From an uncultured Clostridiaceae bacterium (GTDB taxonomy: Bacteria > Bacillota > Clostridia > Lachnospirales > Lachnospiraceae), in assembly GCA_947175375.1 (NCBI GenBank), contig CAMWMT010000082.1, positions 1 to 8,738 on the forward strand: a stretch of DNA of 8,738 nt, read 5' to 3'. The notes under the pieces were generated by a model that did no database searches, was not told the origin of the DNA, and worked only from the letters and a program-made list of their open reading frames with translations. Positions 5,683-8,738 of the stretch are shown here, in pieces (positions within the stretch are counted from its first letter, which is position 1; each line of letters begins with the position of its first letter). The translations under genes were made by a program, and so were the position numbers.

Positions 5683-5739
5683 AATTCTTTTTCTGGAGCA
5701 ACTGCAGTTTTATGTCCGGACAACTCACTGCTCCTTTTT
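5680..5739 (-). promoter_or_regulatory. double-palindrome intergenic element R3 with distant Shine-Dalgarno
   Basis: In transcript order there is AAAGGAGCA (5737-5729), inside the last codons of the upstream gene, then the palindrome TGTCCGGACA (5722-5713), the palindrome AACTGCAGTT (5709-5700), and TGCTCC (5700-5695), which pairs with GGAGCA (5734-5729) over 6 bp. An A-rich stretch and the ATG (5682) follow. It shares no long sequence identity with R1 or R2, but the order of parts is the same. The Shine-Dalgarno is 48 nt from the start. Confidence 0.45.
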
Positions 5740-5985
5740 ATAGATTCTTTCGATCTCCTTTATAGTTGCTACAAGGACATCTTTTACAAAATCCGTATTT
5801 CCGTACTTCTCATAAATCTCCGCACTCTCATTTACAAGCGCTTCCCAATATGAATCGCCATCAATTTTTCTCTGATCCTGTGGATTCCTGGAATCAACTT
5901 TTTCAATCAGCTCCACATACTTCCGGAAGAATTTCCAGCAGGCTGTAAAGATTTCATAATACTCTTTAAGTTTTTCCATGCTCAT
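5725..5985 (-). CDS. small helical phage protein of unknown function, 86 aa
   Basis: The frame is open back to a TTG at 6003 overlapping the primase-helicase stop. The ATG at 5985 is preferred because GAGGAAG (5999-5993) lies 7 nt upstream; a further ATG at 5979 is also possible. The product begins MSMEKLKEYYEIFTACWKFF and contains KYVELIEKVDSR, SYWEALVNESAEIYEKYG and VKDVLVATIKEIERIYKKEQ. It appears to be three or four amphipathic helices, mixed charge, no cysteine pair, no membrane segment. It sits between the primase-helicase and the zinc-ribbon gene in the same transcript direction, so it is probably an early gene, but I do not recognise the family and assign no function. Confidence 0.75.
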   Translation of the reverse strand: MSMEKLKEYYEIFTACWKFFRKYVELIEKVDSRNPQDQRKIDGDSYWEALVNESAEIYEKYGNTDFVKDVLVATIKEIERIYKKEQ

Positions 5986-5999
5986 ATTGCTACTTCCTC

Positions 6000-7838
6000 T
6001 CAAAACGGAATCTCCATATCACCAGCCTGCTCAAAACAATCTGACCTATCCCAACCGAACTGTACATTCACATCATCCCTTGGACCATATACCCGTTTGG
6101 ATTTTTCATCATAGCTGATGATGATACCATTCAGATTGACCTTTCCGAACAGACGATTCTTGGCTACAATCAGCTTCCGTTCATCTTCTGCCAGGATCCC
6201 TTTATCAATCTCATCTTTACTGCCACGGTCATAGCTCAATGTGATTCCGGCCAGATTCGTGATATCACCAGATCCAGATATCTCATCGTTAGCATCCGGA
6301 GAGGAAGCATTCTTCCGACGATGTGCTACCAGAAGAATCAATACATCATATCGGATAGCGATCTTCGTCAGTTCCCGGACAAACCGTCCCTGCTGATCAT
6401 ACTTGTCCGTCCCCTGCTTTTCGTCTATGTACATGGCTGTCATAAGATTGTCGATCAACACAACCCGGATCCCGTACTGCATAATGGCCCGTGTGACACT
6501 TTTCAGCAGATCTTCCTGCTCATCGGTGTCGATGATTCGGCTATCATAGATATAAGCCCGTTCCCGGTACCAGGCATTGATCAGTTCCTGATTCCGATTT
6601 GTAATAAATCGATTCACGATCCCGAACTCTGTCTGATTCTCTGTAACATGGTTCCGACCAGCTATCTGGAAGTCAAACCAGCTCTTGTACAGATAATTTG
6701 GCAGCTCTCCAGAATATGCAAATGTCGGATATCCCTGCTCTGTGGCATTTGCCATGATCCAGCTGGCCACCGTCGATTTCCCTTCCCCGCGCTTCCCGGC
6801 TATAACACAGACCATACCGAACGGCAGACCTCCATATAAAGTCCTGTCCAGTTCCCGGATTCCGGTTTTCAGTTTTGGCAGTTCATAAATATTGACATTT
6901 TCCACATCTGCCAGAGGAAGAACCCGCTGCACTGGGACCATGACTGCATTCTCTACCGCCTGCTGAACTGCCGCTGATCCATGCTTCTGCAGCAGTTCAT
7001 TGGCGTCCTTGCATCCCTGATAGTCCTGCTCCCGGACATACCTGATCTTGTTCGGAAAGCGCTTCTGGAAGTCCTCCAGCAGCGTCATATGTCCTTTTTC
7101 AAAATCTCCAAAGACAACAATCTCACTGAACTTCGAGACCCAGTTAAAGCAATATGGCACCCATGTAAAGCCCTGTGCTCCGTTCGGGACAGATACTGCA
7201 TTCTCCAGACCGGCAGAAGCAACACTCAAGCTGTCCAGCTGGCCTTCTGTCACGATCAGACAGTCAAACTTATCATTGCACTGTTTCATCCCGAACAGAA
7301 TCGGCTTACAGCTCTTCTCACACCATTCTTTGTTTTTATCCCGGTCCGGATTGTAATCAGTATTACGATATTTCACAAACTGAAGTTTTCCACGGTCATC
7401 ATAAAACGGAAACACCAGTATGTTTTCATTATCGTTCCGTACTGTGATCTCATATTTGTGGGCAATCTCTCCGGATATTCCCCGACCTTCCAGATATCTG
7501 ATAGCAGGGTCTTTCGGCACATATGGCTTTTCTGGAGTAGGCAATCTCCGGTATTTCTTTCGTGGACGGTAATACTCATCTGCTTCCGTTCCCAAAGAAA
7601 AATCAAAATCCCTGGAAAGCTGAATCATATTCCCGGACACACCACAACTGGTCCGCAGACATTTAAACTGCCCTGTTTTAAGATTGATCGAGAAGGTTCT
7701 GACATTTCCCTTGGTCGGTCTTGGTCTGCAATAAGGACAGATTTTAAAATGCAGCTCATCTCCGGCCCGCTTAACTTCTATCCCCTGCTGGTGGGCAAAA
7801 TCATATGCATCCTGTTCTTTGAATTCATATATTTTCAC
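6000..7838 (-). CDS. phage primase-helicase (TOPRIM + DnaB-type), 612 aa
   Basis: This bifunctional replication enzyme resembles T7 gp4 in layout. An N-terminal zinc-binding primase segment has CPYC (34-37) and C60/C65. A TOPRIM domain carries EGQLDS (198-203) and GDFE (244-247). A RecA-like hexameric helicase domain follows with Walker A GKRGEGKST (348-356), Walker B VVLIDN (459-464), LLVAHRRK (502-509), and the DNA-contact segment SGSGDITNLAG (521-531). It should unwind the fork and make primers in the cytoplasm. It starts with GTG at 7838, overlapping the initiator stop as GTGA, which suggests translational coupling; AGGTGA lies just upstream. TOPRIM shows DFE instead of a textbook DxD. 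The length is normal for a fused phage primase-helicase, and no frameshift is seen. Confidence 0.93.
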   Translation of the reverse strand: MKIYEFKEQDAYDFAHQQGIEVKRAGDELHFKICPYCRPRPTKGNVRTFSINLKTGQFKCLRTSCGVSGNMIQLSRDFDFSLGTEADEYYRPRKKYRRLPTPEKPYVPKDPAIRYLEGRGISGEIAHKYEITVRNDNENILVFPFYDDRGKLQFVKYRNTDYNPDRDKNKEWCEKSCKPILFGMKQCNDKFDCLIVTEGQLDSLSVASAGLENAVSVPNGAQGFTWVPYCFNWVSKFSEIVVFGDFEKGHMTLLEDFQKRFPNKIRYVREQDYQGCKDANELLQKHGSAAVQQAVENAVMVPVQRVLPLADVENVNIYELPKLKTGIRELDRTLYGGLPFGMVCVIAGKRGEGKSTVASWIMANATEQGYPTFAYSGELPNYLYKSWFDFQIAGRNHVTENQTEFGIVNRFITNRNQELINAWYRERAYIYDSRIIDTDEQEDLLKSVTRAIMQYGIRVVLIDNLMTAMYIDEKQGTDKYDQQGRFVRELTKIAIRYDVLILLVAHRRKNASSPDANDEISGSGDITNLAGITLSYDRGSKDEIDKGILAEDERKLIVAKNRLFGKVNLNGIIISYDEKSKRVYGPRDDVNVQFGWDRSDCFEQAGDMEIPF

Positions 7839-8731
7839 CAGTCATCACCTACCAGTTCTTCCAGATCTTCACTCTCATTCTGCGGCAAAACATTCTCTGT
7901 CTCACCAGAACCAAAATTCTCATCCAGATAATCCACATATCCGGAATTGAAAAATGTACTCCCATGCATCCAGTATTTGCGGTCTCTTCCAGAAGATTGC
8001 ATATCCGTAACAAATCGATCCACACATCTTTTCAGCTGATCATATCCAATCCGTTGAAGAACCTTTTTCTTTGTCTTTGATACCTGACCTTTCCCTTTTT
8101 TGATCGGATACAGTTTCCAGATAGATTCATAAAATGCATCTAACGACTCCGTACCGTGCGGCTCCGCAGCACAAGATATATTCTCTTCTTTACTTTTATT
8201 TACTTTACTTTGCGTATTATCGTTATCATTTATCGAGTTATTGCATACAGAAACGGAGTTAATGACTACATTTTTACTATTTTTGCCAACACTTAATAAA
8301 AGGTACTCTTTTTTCAATTCAACATTTTCACGCCTGGACACAGCGTCCAAATATCTTTTCTGGATTCCAGATGATGTAAGAATCCGATATTTATTGAAAA
8401 GTTCTTCTGAAAAAATGTTCCTTCTGATCGAAGCTGCCACGATCTCATTTATTAAATTTTTAGGGAATCCGGGCAGCGCACATTCTTCACACACACTGCC
8501 AACATTCCGATAATCCACACTATGGGTACACCCGAGCCGGTACGCCCACAGCACGGAGATTTCGGGAGTCCATTCACAGTAATAACCAAACCCCGAATAT
8601 ATGCTCTGGTACAGTTTGACGATTACCGCAAAACCCTTTAGTCCAAATTCAGCTTCGATCAATTCAATCTTTTCATCCATGTGGCAATCCAGAGAAAAGT
8701 AGTCAAGCCCTACCTTCGCCGGTCGCGCCAT
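7835..8731 (-). CDS. phage replication initiator/organizer with DUF4373 domain, 298 aa
   Basis: The N-terminus is a clear DUF4373 (Lin1244/Lin1753-type) winged-helix-like domain: MARPAKVGLDYFSLDCHMDE, then IELIEAEFGLKGFAVIVKLYQSIY (about 23-45). After residue about 150 there is an Asn/Ser/Lys-rich linker (NNSINDNDNTQSKVNKSKEEN). A C-terminal domain (about 195-275, WKLYPIKKGKGQVSK to YWMHGSTFFNSGYVDYL) is typical of phage replisome organizers, and an acidic tail ends in DDW. It most likely binds the phage origin and recruits the helicase encoded next. The ATG (8731-8729) lies only 7 bases from the window edge, so its ribosome binding site cannot be fully seen. It overlaps the primase-helicase gene by 4 bp. 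Confidence 0.88.
   Translation of the reverse strand: MARPAKVGLDYFSLDCHMDEKIELIEAEFGLKGFAVIVKLYQSIYSGFGYYCEWTPEISVLWAYRLGCTHSVDYRNVGSVCEECALPGFPKNLINEIVAASIRRNIFSEELFNKYRILTSSGIQKRYLDAVSRRENVELKKEYLLLSVGKNSKNVVINSVSVCNNSINDNDNTQSKVNKSKEENISCAAEPHGTESLDAFYESIWKLYPIKKGKGQVSKTKKKVLQRIGYDQLKRCVDRFVTDMQSSGRDRKYWMHGSTFFNSGYVDYLDENFGSGETENVLPQNESEDLEELVGDDW
8183..8290. other. AT-rich repeat patch inside initiator gene, candidate origin
   Basis: The linker-coding part of the initiator is clearly AT-richer than its surroundings. It holds three TTTACTTT copies (8189-8196, 8199-8206, 8204-8211) and three TTATCR hexamers (8217-8222, 8223-8228, 8230-8235). Many phages place their origin inside the initiator gene, so this is a candidate unwinding or iteron region. 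A low-complexity linker would by itself also produce repeats. Confidence 0.25.
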
Positions 8732-8738
8732 ATCATCC

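Noticed and set aside
6981..7931. A 316-codon open frame on the plus strand
   Set aside because: It lies antisense to the primase-helicase and initiator genes, which have clear motifs. The translation is low in acidic residues and rich in Ser, Phe and His, as expected of a shadow frame.
1..8738. CRISPR array, insertion sequence, rRNA
   Set aside because: No regularly spaced direct repeats, no transposase gene with terminal inverted repeats, and no rRNA-like stretch were found.

Overview
The window reads as the replication/early module of a bacteriophage or prophage of a Gram-positive (Clostridia, probably Lachnospiraceae-type) host. The evidence is strong AGGAGG-type ribosome binding sites, moderate GC, very tight co-directional gene packing, and a typical phage set: DUF4373-type replication initiator, TOPRIM primase fused to a DnaB-type helicase, zinc-ribbon protein, PP-loop (PAPS-reductase-like) protein and helicase-methyltransferase fusion. 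The host assignment is inference; the phage-type layout is seen directly.

Two blocks converge. On the minus strand (read from 8738 down to 1404) six genes form one apparent operon: replication initiator (8731-7835), primase-helicase (7838-6000, GTGA overlap with the initiator), an 86-residue unknown protein (5985-5725), a triple zinc-ribbon protein (5682-5158), a PP-loop protein with CC...CxxC cysteines (5112-3958) and an 832-residue SNF2/DExH helicase fused to a beta-class DNA methyltransferase (3902-1404). The first two start replication and supply primase and helicase; the last two look like a DNA modification or anti-restriction pair. On the plus strand (1-1432) four small unrecognised genes (56, 174, 80 and 55 residues) follow one another, and the last overlaps the 3' end of the methyltransferase gene tail to tail.

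The most unusual content is in the gaps. (a) After the 174-residue and 80-residue plus-strand genes lie two copies (880-924, 1181-1224) of a 45-nt element that folds like the acceptor/T-arm half of a tRNA: 5-bp outer stem, 9-nt one-sided bulge, 6-bp inner stem, 7-nt TTCRAYT loop and a trailing TTTCCA. The two copies differ by compensatory base-pair changes and each begins in or next to the upstream stop codon. (b) Three consecutive minus-strand gaps (5737-5680, 5160-5110, 3960-3900) share one plan: AAAGGAG at the upstream stop codon, a CCGG/GGCC-centred palindrome, a second palindrome, a CTCC or TCCTTT complement of the Shine-Dalgarno, an A-rich stretch, then the ATG. The Shine-Dalgarno is thus 39-48 nt from the start it seems to serve. 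Both element types sit exactly at gene borders, so they may be RNA control devices, recombination boundaries for swapping single genes, or both.
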